Below, one piece after another: positions 43,564-54,538 of a stretch of DNA of 57,266 nucleotides. This stretch comes from Halomonas maura. Its GTDB lineage: Bacteria > Pseudomonadota > Gammaproteobacteria > Pseudomonadales > Halomonadaceae. Under the pieces are notes generated by a model. The model worked only from the letters and a program-made list of their open reading frames with translations. It did no database searches and had not been told where the DNA came from. Where the stretch lies: NCBI RefSeq assembly GCF_030409305.1, contig NZ_JAUFPQ010000008.1, positions 1 to 57,266 on the forward strand. Reading direction: 5' to 3'. Numbering within the stretch: position 1 is the stretch's first letter; each line of letters starts with the position of its first letter. The position numbers and the translations under genes were made by a program.

Positions 43564-43579
43564 TTGTGCGTTTATACAG
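43564..43579 (-). promoter_or_regulatory. LexA (SOS) box of recN
   Basis: On the minus strand CTGTATAAACGCACAA, i.e. CTGT-N8-ACAA, close to the CTGT-N8-ACAG consensus, with TA before it. It lies 50 bp upstream of the recN start. Confidence 0.6.
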
Positions 43580-43629
43580 TAGTTCAGGGGGCGCAACAAC
43601 GCACGCGCCGAATCGCCGACCTCGCACGC

Positions 43630-43658
43630 CTTGAGTTCGGCGCGGCCAGCCCCATATA
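43630..43658 (+). promoter_or_regulatory. Sigma-32 heat-shock promoter of grpE
   Basis: CTTGAG (43630-43635), 14-bp spacer, CCCCATATA (43650-43658). It agrees with the RpoH consensus CTTGAAA-N13/14-CCCCATNT and lies 80 bp before grpE. Confidence 0.75.
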
Positions 43659-43737
43659 CCCCGCATCACCGATTCAACATCGACATTCAGTCCTGCAGGC
43701 GGCCCCGTGGCCGCCGGTTGCCATTCAGGAGAGACGC

Positions 43738-44349
43738 ATGGCCAAAGACTCGCAGACCCCGCTGGACGACGAGCTCGCTCGTCAGCAAGAGGAGGCCGAC
43801 GCCCAGGTCGAGCCGGAGACCGTCGAGGGCGAGGTGGAGGACGTCGCCGAGGAAGCCGCCGAGCTCGCCGAGAACCCCGAGGCCGAGGTGCTGGCCGCCC
43901 GGGTCGAGGAGCTCGAGCAGACGCTGGCCGAGACCAAGGACCAGGCGATGCGCACCGCGGCCGAGGCCCAGAACGTGCGGCGCCGCGCCGAGCAGGAAAC
44001 CGAGAAGGCGCGCAAGTTCGCCCTGGAGAAGTTCGTCAAGGAGCTGCTGCCGGTGGTCGACAGCCTGGAGAAGGCCCTCGAGGCCATGGGCGAGGACGCC
44101 ACCGAGGCGCATCGCGAGGGCGTCTCGATGACCCTCAAGATGCAGCGCGACGTGCTCGGCAAGTTCGGCGTCGAGGAGGTCGAGCCCCACGGCGAGCCCT
44201 TCGATCCCCAGTACCACGAGGCCATGGCGATGGTGCCCAACCCCGAGCTGGAGCCCAACACCGTCATGGAGGTGATGCAGAAGGGCTACCTGCTCAACGG
44301 TCGCCTGGTACGCCCGGCCATGGTGGTGGTCAGCCAGGCCGCCGGCTGA
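43738..44349 (+). CDS. grpE: Nucleotide exchange factor GrpE
   Basis: The 203-residue co-chaperone releases ADP from DnaK. An acidic N-terminal region of about 60 residues precedes a coiled coil and the core: [50 protein letters not shown], and [20 protein letters not shown]. The ATG at 43738 has AGGAGAG upstream. The preceding sigma-32 promoter, and dnaK with its own, show heat-shock control. Confidence 0.95.
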   Translation: MAKDSQTPLDDELARQQEEADAQVEPETVEGEVEDVAEEAAELAENPEAEVLAARVEELEQTLAETKDQAMRTAAEAQNVRRRAEQETEKARKFALEKFVKELLPVVDSLEKALEAMGEDATEAHREGVSMTLKMQRDVLGKFGVEEVEPHGEPFDPQYHEAMAMVPNPELEPNTVMEVMQKGYLLNGRLVRPAMVVVSQAAG

Positions 44350-44388
44350 GTCGCGCGCACTCTTTCGCACACAAAGGCGGCCCGGGGT

Positions 44389-44417
44389 CTTGAAAAGACG
44401 TCGAGGGCCCCCAGATA
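44389..44417 (+). promoter_or_regulatory. Sigma-32 heat-shock promoter of dnaK
   Basis: CTTGAAA (44389-44395), 13-bp spacer, CCCCAGATA (44409-44417). It lies 64 bp before the dnaK ATG, so dnaK can be induced independently of grpE. Confidence 0.8.
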
Positions 44418-44480
44418 GACGGCAACCCCGCGGCAAACGCCGCATACGACGAATCTGCAACGCAATTTCGAGGATTTCCT

Positions 44481-46409
<1,929 letters not shown>

Positions 46410-46500
46410 CCACGACGTCTGAAGCACGGATGACGCCAGCGCGGGGGCACGACTCCCGCGTTGGTGTTTCCGCAGAGTCGCTACGGAGGCGGACAGACAC

Positions 46501-47640
46501 ATGTCCAAGCGTGACTACTACGAGATCCTGGGCGTCGAGCGCGGGGCCGATCAGAAGGACATCAAGAAGGCCTATCGACGCCTGGCCCAGAAGTTCCACC
46601 CGGACCGCAATCCGGAGGACGAGACCGCGGCGGAGAAGTTCCGCGAGGTCTCCGAGGCCTACGAGGTCCTGGCCGACAGCGAGAAGCGTGCGGCCTACGA
46701 TCAGTTCGGCCATGCCGGCGTCGACGGCCAGGCCGGGGCCGGCGGCTTCGGTGGCGCCGGGGCCGGCGGCTTCAGCGATATCTTCGGGGATGTCTTCGGC
46801 GACATCTTCGGCGGCGGCGGTGCGCGGCGCCATCCCAACGCCCCGCAGCGCGGCAGCGACCTGCGCTACAACCTCGAGCTCGACCTCGAGGATGCGGTGT
46901 CCGGCACCAGCGTGGACATCCGCGTGCCGCGGCATGTCGAGTGCGAGCGCTGCGACGGCAACGGCGCCGAGCCGGGCTCCAGCAAGGAGACCTGCCCGAC
47001 CTGTAGCGGCCACGGCCAGGTGCGCATGCAGCAGGGCTTCTTCGCCGTGCAGCAGACCTGCCCGACCTGCCACGGCAGCGGCCAGCACATCAAGGTGCCG
47101 TGCCACAAGTGCCACGGCGAGGGCCGGGTGCGCGAGACCCGCACCCTCTCGGTGAAGATTCCGGCGGGCGTCGACACCGGCGACCGCATTCGCCTCAACG
47201 CCGAGGGCGAGGCCGGGATCAACGGCGGCCCGCCCGGGGACCTCTACGTCCAGGTGGCCATCAAGCCGCACCATATCTTCGAGCGCGAAGGCCGCCACCT
47301 GCAGTGCGAGGTGCCGATCAACTTCGTCGACGCGGCGCTGGGCGGCGAGCTCGAGGTGCCGACCCTGGATGGCCGGGTCAAGCTGAAGATCCCGCCCGAG
47401 ACCCAGACCGGCAAGATGTTCCGCCTCAAGGGCAAGGGCGTGAAGCCGGTACGCGGCGGTCCCCCGGGGGACCTGCTGTGCCGCGTGGTGGTCGAGACCC
47501 CGGTCAAGCTGGCCGAGGAGCAGAAGGAGCTGCTGCGCCGCTTCCAGGAGAGCCTGGAGGGCAGCAACAGCCATCACTCGCCGAAGAAGACCAGCTTCTT
47601 CGACGGCGTGAAGAAGTTCTTCGAGGACATGAAGCCCTAG
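46501..47640 (+). CDS. dnaJ: Chaperone DnaJ (Hsp40)
   Basis: The 379-residue co-chaperone stimulates DnaK ATPase. It has the J domain with HPD (KFHPDRNP), a glycine/phenylalanine-rich linker ([15 protein letters not shown]), four zinc repeats ([32 protein letters not shown]) and the C-terminal peptide-binding part. It lies 91 bp after dnaK, and a terminator follows. Confidence 0.98.
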   Translation: MSKRDYYEILGVERGADQKDIKKAYRRLAQKFHPDRNPEDETAAEKFREVSEAYEVLADSEKRAAYDQFGHAGVDGQAGAGGFGGAGAGGFSDIFGDVFGDIFGGGGARRHPNAPQRGSDLRYNLELDLEDAVSGTSVDIRVPRHVECERCDGNGAEPGSSKETCPTCSGHGQVRMQQGFFAVQQTCPTCHGSGQHIKVPCHKCHGEGRVRETRTLSVKIPAGVDTGDRIRLNAEGEAGINGGPPGDLYVQVAIKPHHIFEREGRHLQCEVPINFVDAALGGELEVPTLDGRVKLKIPPETQTGKMFRLKGKGVKPVRGGPPGDLLCRVVVETPVKLAEEQKELLRRFQESLEGSNSHHSPKKTSFFDGVKKFFEDMKP

Positions 47641-47660
47641 GGCTCGCCTCGTCGACACGC

Positions 47661-47694
47661 CAGGGCCCCGCGCTCCGCAAGGAGGCGGGGCCTT
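47661..47694. terminator. Terminator between dnaJ and the HNH gene
   Basis: A GC-rich stem (AGGGCCCCGC with GCGGGGCCTT) and a 13-nt loop, 20 bp after the dnaJ stop, in the gap between convergent genes. Confidence 0.7.
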
Positions 47695-47706
47695 GTCGTG
47701 CCCGGG

Positions 47707-48648
47707 TCAGCGTTGCAGATGCTCCATTCGCCAGGCCAGTGCCTCGGCGTCGGGCCGCCAGCGGGGGTCTCCAGGCAGCACCAGCGATTGGCGGTCGAGC
47801 CGGCAGAGCCAATCATTGTCAGGCACCAGGCGGTCCACCGCAGGGCTGACATGCCAGCAAAGGTCCGGGCCCGGGGCGATCAGCTGGTTGTCCATGGCCC
47901 AGTGCAGGTTGGGCGTGAGGGCCAGGCCATTTGAAGGGCGGTCGTCCTGGCTGACGGCGAAGGGGATCAGGTGGGCGGCTTCCACCAGGTAACGATAGTC
48001 GGGTGTGATATAGCGCAGCCGGCTGGCCGCACAGCGATAGTCGTAGGCCTCCAGCACCAGGGTCCGGAAGGCGGCGGAGCGGGCGGATTGCGAGCCGGCT
48101 TCCGCGACGCCTGAAGCGAGTCGATCCGGGTGACGCTGGTAGTCACCGCTGACCAGCGCGGTCTCGAGATACTCCGTCAGGCGTTCCAGCGTCGGAGTGT
48201 CGATGTCAAGGTACTGGTGAGTCAGGAGTGCGCAGGCCTGCCGAGCGAGGACGCTATCCAGCAAGGCGGTAAACAGCTCGCCGTCGAGCCGGGCGGAAGA
48301 GAAGCGCTCCAGGAGCTTGTTCATGGACTTCGGCTGGCCGAGCCGATCCGCGACAGGCGCCAGTTCAGCGACATAATCCGGTGACCAGAGTGGCCCCGAA
48401 GGCCCCTGGTCGTTGCGTAGATGCCAGAGAGGAAGCCAGGGGTTGGCCTTCTGGCGCTCGCCGGTAACGATTTCATAGAGATCGTGATAGCGGGCAATCA
48501 GTCGAGTGTCGAGGGCGACGCGGGGCGAGACGACATGACCGCTCTGGATCTCGCAGAGGAACGCCAGTAACAGGCAGGGCTTGTTGAAAGGGCTTCCCGT
48601 GCGGAGATGCTTGAGGCATTCCAATCGTCCATCCAGCCGGCTGTTCAT
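47707..48648 (-). CDS. HNH endonuclease (putative restriction type, HNH_2-like)
   Basis: The 313-residue product has a C-terminal HNH core: FRTLVLEAYDYRCAASRL, YLVEAAHLIPFAVSQDD, RPSNGLALTPNLHWAMDN. This order (C, H, N, H) fits HNH_2-type putative restriction nucleases that are found alone in many genomes. The N-terminal part, about 170 residues, is of unknown function and could recognise DNA. It stands outside the island, between dnaJ and a permease gene. A type IV restriction role is possible but not shown. Confidence 0.75.
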   Translation of the reverse strand: MNSRLDGRLECLKHLRTGSPFNKPCLLLAFLCEIQSGHVVSPRVALDTRLIARYHDLYEIVTGERQKANPWLPLWHLRNDQGPSGPLWSPDYVAELAPVADRLGQPKSMNKLLERFSSARLDGELFTALLDSVLARQACALLTHQYLDIDTPTLERLTEYLETALVSGDYQRHPDRLASGVAEAGSQSARSAAFRTLVLEAYDYRCAASRLRYITPDYRYLVEAAHLIPFAVSQDDRPSNGLALTPNLHWAMDNQLIAPGPDLCWHVSPAVDRLVPDNDWLCRLDRQSLVLPGDPRWRPDAEALAWRMEHLQR

Positions 48649-49007
48649 CCGTTCTCCCTGCCCCTGCCATGATGCGGGGACAAGGTAGCGTGCTCAGGCA
48701 GGTGCTGTCATTTCGCGCGGCGTTCGGGCGCGACCGATGGACGCTGTCGGGCGCCTTCGATCCTGCCGGGGATGGGAATCATTCCTGGTGAGCGTGTATC
48801 ATGGCGCGTTCGACGCGCACTCCGGGGCTCAGCGAGCGGATGGCGTGAGCCCCGCCCCCGGAAGTCCTGGTTCCCGAACGCGATGCCGGCGCCGCGCCGA
48901 CGCCCGGCGACGGGCTCCGTGGCGCTGCCAGTCGAGCCAGGTGGTGCCATGGCTTCACGATGAGGGCGACGACGCCCTTTCTCACTCGGATCTAGACAAG
49001 GACACGC
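48649..49007. other. Intergenic region between the HNH and EamA genes
   Basis: 359 bp between divergent genes. It must contain both promoters. No gene, repeat or strong hairpin is seen. Confidence 0.4.
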
Positions 49008-49922
49008 ATGAACGACGTCACGGATCGGCCGCTGGCCGGCATCCTGCTCCGGCTGCTGTCGGGCATTCTGTTCACCGGGATGATGGTGTGCGTCAAGGCG
49101 GTGAGCACCGAGGTGCCGCTGGGACAGACCGTGTTCTTCCGCTCGGCCTTCGCGCTGCTGCCCATCGTGGTGTTCATGACCTGGCGGCGGGAGTTTCCTC
49201 GGGCCCTGGCCACGCGGCGCCCGCTTGGCCATCTCGTGCGCTCGGGGCTGGGCGCGGCGGCGATGTTCGCCTCCTTCGCGGCGGTGGCGCGGTTGCCGGT
49301 GGCCGAGGCGACGCTGCTGGCGCAGCTGGCCCCGGTGGCCATGGCGGTGGGCGGCGTGCTGCTGCTGGGCGAGCGCTTTACCCGGCATCGGGCGGCGGCG
49401 TTCGCCCTGGTGCTGGCGGGGGTGGCGGTGCTGGTGGTGCCCGATCTGGGCAGTGCTCAGGACCAGGGGCGCGTGCTGGGCTATGCGCTGGGCATCCTCG
49501 CCGCGCTGCTGACGGCGGGGGCGCTGGTCACGGTGCGGCGCATCTCGCGCACCGAGACGGCGGCCTCCATCGCCTTCTACTTCGTGCTGGTCACGGCGCT
49601 GGCGGGCCTGGCCACCCTGCCGCTGGGCTGGGTGGGCGTGTCGGGGCCGACGCTGGGGCTGCTGATCCTCTCGGGCCTGTTCGGTGGCGCGGCGCATATC
49701 TGCATGACCCTGGCGCTGCGCTATGCCGAGGTCTCGCGCCTGGCGCCGTTCGAGTATGTGGCGCTGATCTGGCCGGTGCTGGCGGACCTGTTGATCTTCG
49801 GGCTGCCGCTCTCCAGCGGGTTCCTGCTGGCCCTGCCGCTGGTGCTCGGCGGGGCCGGGCTGGCGGCGCTCGAAGGGCGGCGAGGGCCCAGGGCGTCTGT
49901 CAACGCCGGGCAAGGGAGGTAA
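49008..49922 (+). CDS. EamA/DMT-family permease
   Basis: The 304-residue product has ten hydrophobic segments arranged as two EamA repeats (about 9-135 and 150-285), typical of inner-membrane drug/metabolite transporters; the substrate is unknown. Landmarks are SGILFTGMMVCVKAV, FFRSAFALLPIVVF, and APFEYVALIWPVLADLLIFG near the end, reminiscent of RhaT/YdcZ-type carriers. It is flanked by a divergent HNH gene and a convergent ABC operon. Confidence 0.88.
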   Translation: MNDVTDRPLAGILLRLLSGILFTGMMVCVKAVSTEVPLGQTVFFRSAFALLPIVVFMTWRREFPRALATRRPLGHLVRSGLGAAAMFASFAAVARLPVAEATLLAQLAPVAMAVGGVLLLGERFTRHRAAAFALVLAGVAVLVVPDLGSAQDQGRVLGYALGILAALLTAGALVTVRRISRTETAASIAFYFVLVTALAGLATLPLGWVGVSGPTLGLLILSGLFGGAAHICMTLALRYAEVSRLAPFEYVALIWPVLADLLIFGLPLSSGFLLALPLVLGGAGLAALEGRRGPRASVNAGQGR

Positions 49923-49964
49923 GCGCCCCCGGCGCTCATCTCGTCCGGCGTTTGCAATGCGCTC

Positions 49965-50714
49965 CTAGACGGCTTCTTCGACGATGAGCTGGGGGCGGCC
50001 CCGCGAGCAGGGCTCGATGCGGGCGTCCACCCGGTAGACGCGACGCAGCAGCTCGGGGGTGACCACCCGCTCGGTCGGCCCGCAGGCCGCCAGCCGGCCG
50101 CTCTCGAGCACCATGGCCTGGTCGGTGAAGCGCAGCGCGTGGCCCAGGTCGTGCAGGGCCGCGATGACCAGCATCTGCCGCTCGCGGGCCAGCCGTCGCA
50201 GGATCGACAGCAGGCTGATCTGGCGATACAGGTCCAGCGCCGAGGTGGGCTCGTCGAGGAGCAGGATCTCGGGGGCCTGCACCAGCGCCTGCGCCGCACT
50301 CACCAGCTGTCGCTGCCCGCCGCTGAGATCGCCGATGTCGCGCTCGCCGAGCTCGGCGATCCCCAGGTCCCCCAGGGCGCGCTCGACCTCGCCCAGGTCC
50401 TCGTCCCGGACCTTCAGGCTGCGCCCCTGCATGCGCGCCAGCAGCACCGACTCGTAGACCGTCAGCACCGCGTTGGCGCCGGTGTCCTGGGGCATGTAGG
50501 CCACCGGACGCTCGGCGGTCGCGCCGCCGATGCGGGCCTCGCCGTCGCCGTCGAGCAGCCCGAGGATGCGCCGGAACAGGGTCGACTTGCCGGCGGCGTT
50601 GGGGCCGAGCAGGGCCACCACCTGGCCGCCCGCGAAGGCGGGCGTGGTGATCTCGCTGAGGATCCGGCGCCGCCCGTAGCGGGCCGAGAGGCGGTCGAGG
50701 GTGAGGGTTACCAT
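49965..50714 (-). CDS. Iron-siderophore type ABC transporter ATPase
   Basis: The 249-residue ATPase of the FecE/FhuC type has Walker A GPNAAGKS (35-42), Q-loop YMPQD, signature LSGGQRQL, Walker B ILLLDEPTSALD and the H-loop AALHDLGHA. It energises import of a ferric chelate or related compound. The ATG at 50714 overlaps the permease stop by 7 bp, so both are coupled. It is the third gene of an SBP-permease-ATPase operon. Confidence 0.9.
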   Translation of the reverse strand: MVTLTLDRLSARYGRRRILSEITTPAFAGGQVVALLGPNAAGKSTLFRRILGLLDGDGEARIGGATAERPVAYMPQDTGANAVLTVYESVLLARMQGRSLKVRDEDLGEVERALGDLGIAELGERDIGDLSGGQRQLVSAAQALVQAPEILLLDEPTSALDLYRQISLLSILRRLARERQMLVIAALHDLGHALRFTDQAMVLESGRLAACGPTERVVTPELLRRVYRVDARIEPCSRGRPQLIVEEAV

Positions 50715-51778
50715 GAGGCCTTCTTGTGACTGAGGACGAGGAACAGGAAGAAGGGGATCCCCACCAGCGAGGTGATGATGCCGATGGGGATGATGGTGCC
50801 GGGCAGGATGACCTTCGACAGCACCGAACCGACGGAGAGGATCAGGGCCCCGCACAGCGCCGAGCCGGGCAGGAAGAAACGCTGATCCTCGCCCACCAGC
50901 AGGCGCGCGATATGCGGCCCGACCAGGCCGATGAAGCCGATGGTGCCGACGAAGGCCACGGCGATGGCGGCCAGCAGCGAGACCAGCACCAGCACCTCGA
51001 GGCGCAGCGCGCGCGGCTTCACCCCCAGGCTCTCGGCCTTGGCGTCGCCCAGGCGCATGGCGGTGAGCGCCCAGCCGTGGCGGGCGAGCAGCGGCAGGAC
51101 GCTCACCAGCACGCCGAGGGCGATCCACAGCTTGGGCCAGGTCGCCTTGGTCAGGCTGCCCATGGTCCAGAACACCACCGCGGCCACGGCCTGCTGGCTG
51201 GCGAAGAACTGGATCAGCGCCATCAGCGCGTTGAAGATGAACACCATGGCGATGCCCAGCAGCACGATGGTCTCGATGGTCACGCCGCGCCGCATGCTCA
51301 GCGCATGGATGGCGAAGGCGGTCAGCATGGCCATGACGAAGGCGTTGAGCGGGATGACGTAATCGACCGCCGCGGGCACCAGCACCACGCCGAAGGCCAG
51401 CGCCAGGGCGGCGCCGAAGCTCGCCCCGGCCGAGATGCCCAGCGTGAAGGGGCTGGCCAGGGGATTGCTGAGGATGGTCTGCATCTGGGCGCCGGCGATC
51501 GACAGGCTGGCGCCGACCACCAGCGCCATCAGTGCCACGGGCATGCGGATGTCCCAGAGGATCACCCTGGCCTGCTGGCTCACCGCATCGGGCGTGACCA
51601 GCGCGGCGATCACCTCGCCCAGGCCGAAGCGCGCGGGCCCGAGCGCCAGGTCGACACACAGGCTCAGCCCCAGCGCCAGCGTGAGCCCGGCGAGGATCAG
51701 CTGGCGCCGGATCACCAGGGCGCGGTAGAAGCCGCGCTCCCGGGAGGCGGCGGTGCCGGTGGTCAGCTCAGTGCTCAT
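50708..51778 (-). CDS. Iron-siderophore type ABC transporter permease (FecCD family)
   Basis: The 356-residue permease has about nine membrane segments and FecCD signatures: RMPVALMALVVGASLSIAGA, QTILSNPLASPFTLGIS, and FIGLVGPHIARLLVGED near the cytoplasmic coupling helix. It is the membrane channel of the operon. It overlaps the substrate-binding protein gene by 11 bp and the ATPase gene by 7 bp. Confidence 0.92.
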   Translation of the reverse strand: MSTELTTGTAASRERGFYRALVIRRQLILAGLTLALGLSLCVDLALGPARFGLGEVIAALVTPDAVSQQARVILWDIRMPVALMALVVGASLSIAGAQMQTILSNPLASPFTLGISAGASFGAALALAFGVVLVPAAVDYVIPLNAFVMAMLTAFAIHALSMRRGVTIETIVLLGIAMVFIFNALMALIQFFASQQAVAAVVFWTMGSLTKATWPKLWIALGVLVSVLPLLARHGWALTAMRLGDAKAESLGVKPRALRLEVLVLVSLLAAIAVAFVGTIGFIGLVGPHIARLLVGEDQRFFLPGSALCGALILSVGSVLSKVILPGTIIPIGIITSLVGIPFFLFLVLSHKKASW

Positions 51779-52895
51779 TCAGCGAGATCCAGTAGCCGGG
51801 CTCGTAGTCCACCGGCAGGAAGCGCTCGTGCAGGGTCTGCATGGTGGCCTCGGGATCGAGATCGTCGAACAGTTCCGGGTGCAGCCACTTGGCCAGCTGC
51901 TGCACGGCGACGAAGTAGTAGGGGCTGTTGTAGAACTGGTGCCAGATGGCGTGGAAGTCGCCGGTCTCGACGGCGCCGATGCCGGTCATGGCGGTGCGCT
52001 CGGTCAGCGCCTGGAGCTTGGCACGGGCGGCGTCCCTGTCGGCGCCCGGCCCCACGCCGACCCAGGCCCCGCCGGGCACGTAGGCTTCCCAGTTGCCCCC
52101 GGTGACCACCACGTGGTCGGGGTCGGCGGCGATGATCTGCTCGGGGTTCAGCGAGCCGAAGGTGTTGGGGATGATGCCGTCGGCGATATTGGAGCCTCCG
52201 GCGATCTCGACATACTCGCCGAAGTTGCCGGGCCCGAAGCTCATGCAGCAGTCCTCGGAATAGCCACCCGCCCGGTCGACGAAGACCTTCGGACGCTCCG
52301 GGTCGGCGGCGGCGATCGTCTCGGTGACGCGAGCCATCTGGGCCTCGGAGAAGTCGATGAAGGCCTCGGCATCCGCCTCCTCGCCCAGCAGTTCACCCAT
52401 CAGGCGCATGGACGGGACGGTGTGCGCGAGCGGGTCCTCGCGGAAGTCCACGTAGACGATCGGGATGCCGAGCTCGGCCAGCTTGTCGTCGTAGGCCGCC
52501 TCCTCGGTGGCGGCCCTGGCTTCGAGGTTCATCAGCACCACATCCGGCTGCAGGGCGGCGGCCTGCTCGACGTCGAAGGTGCCGTCCTTGAAGCCACCGA
52601 AGGTCGGCAGCTCCTTCAGCTCGGGGAACCTGGCGGCGTAGCGGGCGTAGTTGTCCGGGTCGGCCTGGGAGAAGTCCTCGCGCCAGCCCACCACATTGGC
52701 GAACGGGTCTTCCGGTTGCAGCGCGCCGAGCAGGTAGATCTGGCGACCCTCGCCGAGGATCATGCGTTCCACGGGGGCATCGACGGTGACTTCGCGGCCG
52801 GCGACATCGGTCACGGTGATCTCCTCGGCCAGGGCGGCCGTGGAACCGAGGGCGATGGCCGTGCCACCGAGGGCTCTGAGCAGGAGGGTATGCAT
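51768..52895 (-). CDS. Periplasmic substrate-binding protein of an iron/siderophore ABC transporter
   Basis: The 375-residue protein starts with a signal peptide (MHTLLLRALGGTAIALGSTAALA-type, cut near residue 23), then ITVTDVAGREVTVDAPVERM, the class III binding-protein entry. Later it has VVLMNLEA, the helical backbone, and GGSNIADGIIPN. The gene order and absence of cobalamin enzymes make a ferric siderophore the likely ligand; cobalamin is possible. It is first in the operon and is preceded by a palindrome that could be a Fur site (53033-53049). Confidence 0.88.
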   Translation of the reverse strand: MHTLLLRALGGTAIALGSTAALAEEITVTDVAGREVTVDAPVERMILGEGRQIYLLGALQPEDPFANVVGWREDFSQADPDNYARYAARFPELKELPTFGGFKDGTFDVEQAAALQPDVVLMNLEARAATEEAAYDDKLAELGIPIVYVDFREDPLAHTVPSMRLMGELLGEEADAEAFIDFSEAQMARVTETIAAADPERPKVFVDRAGGYSEDCCMSFGPGNFGEYVEIAGGSNIADGIIPNTFGSLNPEQIIAADPDHVVVTGGNWEAYVPGGAWVGVGPGADRDAARAKLQALTERTAMTGIGAVETGDFHAIWHQFYNSPYYFVAVQQLAKWLHPELFDDLDPEATMQTLHERFLPVDYEPGYWISLNEH

Positions 52896-53032
52896 GTGTG
52901 GATGTCGTACTCGTTGATGGGTCTCTGCGTGATGCGAGGCGTTGGCGCAGGCGGATCATCGGTGCCGCCTTCCGTGTCACATGACGCGCGCGGCCGTGCG
53001 AGTCGACGGCAGGCAAGGCGCAAGCCGGACAC

Positions 53033-53049
53033 GATACGCTTTGCGTATC
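53033..53049. promoter_or_regulatory. Palindrome upstream of the ABC operon (possible Fur box)
   Basis: GATACGC-TTT-GCGTATC, a perfect 7-bp dyad, 138 bp upstream of the substrate-binding protein. Its TGATAC/GTATCA halves resemble Fur sites only in part, but it lies before an iron-type operon and a fur gene is in the same window. Confidence 0.35.
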
Positions 53050-53116
53050 ATTCCTATTCGCAGGCGGCGGCCAGTATGACCGAATCGCCGGACGGCGTCG
53101 AGGCGGCAGCCCAGGG

Positions 53117-54082
53117 TTACAGCCAGCCGGTGCGCCGGAAGCGCCGGTACAGCCCGCCGCAGGCCAGGCCCATCAGCAGCAGCGCCACGGGGTAGCCGAA
53201 GCGCCAGTCGAGTTCCGGCATATGGGCGAAGTTCATGCCCCACACGCCGGCCAGGATGGTGGCCACGGCGAAGATCGCCGCCCAGGCGGCCAGGCGCTTG
53301 TGCACCTCGCTCTCGTCGATGGCCACCATCGACAGGTTGACCTGGATCGCCGTGATGATGGTCTCGCGCACGGTGTCCACCGCCATCTCGAGGCGGTGCA
53401 GGTGATCGTAGACGTCGCGGAAGTATTCCTGGGTGTCGAGACACAGCGCCGGCACCCGGCCGCCGAAGAGGTGGGCGCTGGCCTCGGCCAGCGGGGTCAC
53501 GGCGTGCTTGACTTGCATGGTCTGGCGCTTGAGCTGGTAGAGGCGCTCGAGGCTCGAGCGGGCGGTGCCGCGGACGAAGATCTGGTCCTCGATGCTCTCG
53601 AGTTCGGCCTCCAGCGTCTCGATCACCGGGAAGTAGCGGTCGACGATCACGTCCATCAGCGCATAGAGCACGAAGGAGGGACCCTGCTGCAGGAGTTCCG
53701 GCTCGTGCTCGCAGCGCTTGCGCACCCCGGCGAAGCCCTGGCCGGGATGCTGGCGCACCGAGAGCACGTAGCCGGGGCCGGCGAACACCGCGACCTGGCC
53801 GGAGACGAGTTCCCCGTCGACGACCGTGATCATGTGCATGGTGACGAACAGCGCCTCGCCGTACTCCTCGACCTTGGGGCGCTGGTCGCCGTGCAGGGCG
53901 TCCTCGACGGCCAGTTCGTGCAGGTCGAAGACGGCTTCGAAGGGCGCCAGCTCCCGCTCGTCGGGGTCGTGCAGGGCCACCCACACGAAGCAGTTGGGTC
54001 GCGCCATGTAATCGGCGACGTCCGCCGGCTGGATATCGCGCAGTCGGCGCCCCTGCTCGTAGGCCACGCAGTTGACGATCAT
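53117..54082 (-). CDS. corA: CorA-type divalent metal transporter
   Basis: The 321-residue CorA magnesium/cobalt channel has a large N-terminal cytoplasmic domain, then a long helix and two C-terminal membrane helices with the selectivity signature WGMNFAHMPELDW between them. The protein ends YRRFRRTGWL. It forms a pentameric channel in the inner membrane. It is single, on the opposite strand to the DUF2218 gene. Confidence 0.92.
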   Translation of the reverse strand: MIVNCVAYEQGRRLRDIQPADVADYMARPNCFVWVALHDPDERELAPFEAVFDLHELAVEDALHGDQRPKVEEYGEALFVTMHMITVVDGELVSGQVAVFAGPGYVLSVRQHPGQGFAGVRKRCEHEPELLQQGPSFVLYALMDVIVDRYFPVIETLEAELESIEDQIFVRGTARSSLERLYQLKRQTMQVKHAVTPLAEASAHLFGGRVPALCLDTQEYFRDVYDHLHRLEMAVDTVRETIITAIQVNLSMVAIDESEVHKRLAAWAAIFAVATILAGVWGMNFAHMPELDWRFGYPVALLLMGLACGGLYRRFRRTGWL

Positions 54083-54256
54083 CGCGGCGTCCCTCCTCGC
54101 GGGTGAACGGGTCCCTCAGGGATGAGCATAGCCCCACCGTCCGGCCGGGTTCGACTCGGGGCGCCCCCGGAGCGCCCGGCGCGGGTCGCACCCTGGCGCT
54201 CCGGGGGACGCTCGTCATAGGCTGGAGACTCACCTTCAAGGAAAGCGGAGACCACC

Positions 54257-54538
54257 ATGCCGATTTCACGTGCCGAGATCGCTACCGAGTCCGGCGACAA
54301 GTTGATCACCCGGCTGTGCAAGCACTGGGCCCACAAGCTCGAGGTGGAGCAGCAGGGCAGCGAGGGGCGGGTCACCTTCGAGGCGGGCAGCTGCCTGATG
54401 CGGGCCGAGCCCGGCAGGCTGCACGTGGCCGTCGAGGCCCTCGACGAGGAGGGGCTGGACCAGCTCGAGGGCGTGGTGGCGAGCCACCTGGAGCGCATGG
54501 CCGGCAAGGAGTCGCTGCAGATCGTCTGGGAAAATTGA
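54257..54538 (+). CDS. DUF2218 protein
   Basis: The 93-residue product has the DUF2218 pattern: RAEIATESGDKLITRLCKHWAHK, then CLMRAEPGRLHVAVEA and HLERMAGKESLQIVW. Function unknown; in related bacteria it is often near iron-uptake genes. The ATG at 54257 follows GGAAAGCGGAG. Its stop overlaps the TTG start of the next gene. Confidence 0.85.
   Translation: MPISRAEIATESGDKLITRLCKHWAHKLEVEQQGSEGRVTFEAGSCLMRAEPGRLHVAVEALDEEGLDQLEGVVASHLERMAGKESLQIVWEN

Noticed and set aside
41844..43634. Long plus-strand frame of 596 codons opposite recN
   Set aside because: It mirrors recN exactly, its composition is Gly/Ala/Leu-rich as in GC-rich antisense frames, and no family resemblance is seen.
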